The notes beneath the pieces are model-generated. The model did no database searches. It was not told the DNA's origin and worked only from the letters and a program-made list of their open reading frames with translations. DNA of 64,000 bases from Endobugula sp047636495. GTDB taxonomy: Bacteria; Pseudomonadota; Gammaproteobacteria; Pseudomonadales; Cellvibrionaceae. The stretch lies in NCBI GenBank assembly GCA_047636495.1, contig JBLILH010000017.1:1-64000 (forward strand). The letters are read 5' to 3'. Of this stretch, positions 62,915-64,000 are shown piece by piece (the stretch's first letter is position 1; each line of letters begins with the position of its first letter). A program made the translations under genes and the position numbers.

Positions 62915-63472
62915 CTAAGGCAATGTTTTTATGGCGCTTTTGAACTTATCTTGCCCTTTGACTACCCACGATGGCGTCGCCTCTCCTGAGCCTGCATGGG
63001 TCAAGGAAGAATGACGCTCTACTACTTCACATAACATCGCGTACTGATCGTCATCTAAATCCACAAAAAATACGTGTTTACCTTGTTTTAATAATGCTTG
63101 AAATCGTTTGAATTGATAATGAGGAATTTGAATGCCGACTAAGCCACCTTCCCAAGTGCAAAAGCCTAAAACAATCACCGCCAGAAAGCCAAAAGGTAGC
63201 CATCCTGCTGCAGTGGTATGCCATTGCATGGCATAGGTGATGCATAACACTAGTGCTGCAGAGATAACACCCACTATGGCGCCTAGCTGAGTAGAGTGTA
63301 CAATATCTTGTTTGAGCACCGCTTCGATGGCGTGCAGGTGATGTTTTTCTACTTCAGCATCCTTCTCGCTAAGGACATGCAGTTGGGGCGTAGTTAAGCC
63401 GCTTTGTTCAAGCTCTTGTTCAACTGCCTTAAGGTCGTTAAGATCTTCACTCACATAATAATGCCGTTTCAT
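62915..63472 (-). CDS. Conserved small membrane protein of unknown function
   Basis: 185 residues. A soluble N-terminal half (YYVSEDLNDLKAVEQELEQS, SEKDAEVEKHHLHAIEAVLK) is followed by two membrane helices (LGAIVGVISAALVLCITYAM and GWLPFGFLAVIVLGFCTWEG) with a Gly-rich turn, then a soluble tail (KHVFFVDLDDDQYAMLCEVV). It resembles proteins loosely annotated as NAD/FAD-utilising in marine gammaproteobacteria, but no such motif is visible here. No neighbours on the same strand. Confidence 0.7.
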   Translation of the reverse strand: MKRHYYVSEDLNDLKAVEQELEQSGLTTPQLHVLSEKDAEVEKHHLHAIEAVLKQDIVHSTQLGAIVGVISAALVLCITYAMQWHTTAAGWLPFGFLAVIVLGFCTWEGGLVGIQIPHYQFKRFQALLKQGKHVFFVDLDDDQYAMLCEVVERHSSLTHAGSGEATPSWVVKGQDKFKSAIKTLP

Positions 63473-63809
63473 CTTTATTATCTCCAGTTACTTATAAAAC
63501 ATGCCATTTGATTAAACCGAAACCAGATGAGAGAGTATAGTTTTGTTGCAATAATGTAAATTTTTATGTGTGATTCGGATAAGTAGGGAGTGATTCAGAA
63601 AAGTAGAGAGTTAGTCGAGTTGACATAGATAAACAAATGCTGATGGTGGAGAAGCAATGTAGTCTATGTAGTGTGAGTAACACACTTTTTTAAACAGTAT
63701 TATTTAGGCCAACAGTTAAGTGATTATCGGTGCCGTTAAGATCTAGGTTCTCTGATTCTCATCAATAGGGTCAGAGTGAAACTGTAGATAACTTTGTGTA
63801 TCTGTCAGT
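63473..63809. other. Gap before the IS256-like end
   Basis: 337 bp. The part close to 63810 is probably the right-end region of the transposon. No gene or clear inverted repeat identified. Confidence 0.4.
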
Positions 63810-64000
63810 TTAGATATGATCTGACAATAGCTCATCAAACTCTATCACCTCGGTGCCACTTGACGGTATAAAATGATTCAATGCCAATCGCCAGTTATGA
63901 ATTGGCATTGTCCATTTTTTTGATGCCTCTTGCACCGCAAGATAGACTACCTTCCTCGCTGCATCATCATGAGGAAATAACTTCCGCTTTTTCGTCGCCT
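63810..64000 (-). mobile_element. IS256-like transposase, C-terminal end (runs off the window)
   Basis: The minus strand, entering at the window edge, reads KKRKLFPHDDAARKVVYLAV then QEASKKWTMPIHNWRLALNH to a TAA at 63810-63812. The F-P-x-D-x-A-x-K-x-x-Y-L-A-x-x-x-x-x-x-K-W pattern followed by M-P-I-x-x-W-x-x-A-L is the end of mutator-type (IS256 family) transposases. The last 20 residues (IPSSGTEVIEFDELLSDHI) do not look typical, so a late frameshift is possible. Confidence 0.65.

Overview
The window reads as chromosome of a Gram-negative gammaproteobacterium, probably marine and close to the Cellvibrionales/Pseudomonadales branch. This is inferred from three things: the order rpoE-rseA-rseB-rseC-mucD-lepA-lepB-rnc-era-recO, the Pseudomonas-type NrdA/NrdB pair (two ATP cones in NrdA, long N-terminal linker in NrdB), and the AT-leaning base composition. 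No prophage, CRISPR array, origin or rRNA is visible.

Layout. 1-2.7 kb is a mobile-element scar: a cut IS1595-type transposase, a broken HigB/HigA-like toxin-antitoxin remnant, and a decayed IS4-like transposase that itself carries a 167-bp palindromic mini-element. A tRNA-Ser(GGA) follows. 3.5-14 kb is housekeeping: dbpA, an rhlE/NYN-protein pair joined by a TAATG overlap, a TauE-type transporter, a periplasmic cyclophilin with ung, a DUF4124 protein, ygfZ, sdhE-ygfX and nadB. 14.2-24.3 kb is the envelope-stress operon followed by the lepA-lepB-rnc-era-recO block. 24.6-38.9 kb holds signalling and DNA-handling genes: two related chemoreceptors, an HDOD protein, a cNMP-binding protein, GlpE, a histone-H1/AlgP-like basic protein, DNA polymerase IV with a clear SOS box, a Nudix hydrolase and a diguanylate cyclase. 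A fully decayed soluble transhydrogenase gene (sthA) lies among them.

39.1-48.3 kb is the most system-like part. An ECF sigma factor and a ChrR-type zinc anti-sigma face away from a long gene set: NTF2-like protein, SDR, FAD oxidoreductase, DUF1365, CFA-type fatty-acid methyltransferase, DUF2878 and a secreted protein. Both sides of the divergent gap carry a TGATCT...CGTA promoter-like pair. This matches the layout of singlet-oxygen/photo-oxidative stress regulons that modify membrane fatty acids. The DUF1365 protein here carries an unusual acidic low-complexity insert.

49.4-53.7 kb is nrdA-nrdB, with a pair of NrdR-box-like sites 31 bp apart far upstream. 54.7-58.1 kb is a second graveyard: an IS66 fragment cut by an IS21 end, whose istA is cut by a frameshifted IS110-family element, then a small coiled-coil gene split by a stop codon. 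58.4-63.5 kb holds an internally deleted MATE transporter, a DUF4345/SDR pair, psiE with an NhaC fragment behind it, and a small membrane protein. An IS256-like transposase end closes the window.

Identities rest on reading the translations and motifs; no database search was run.
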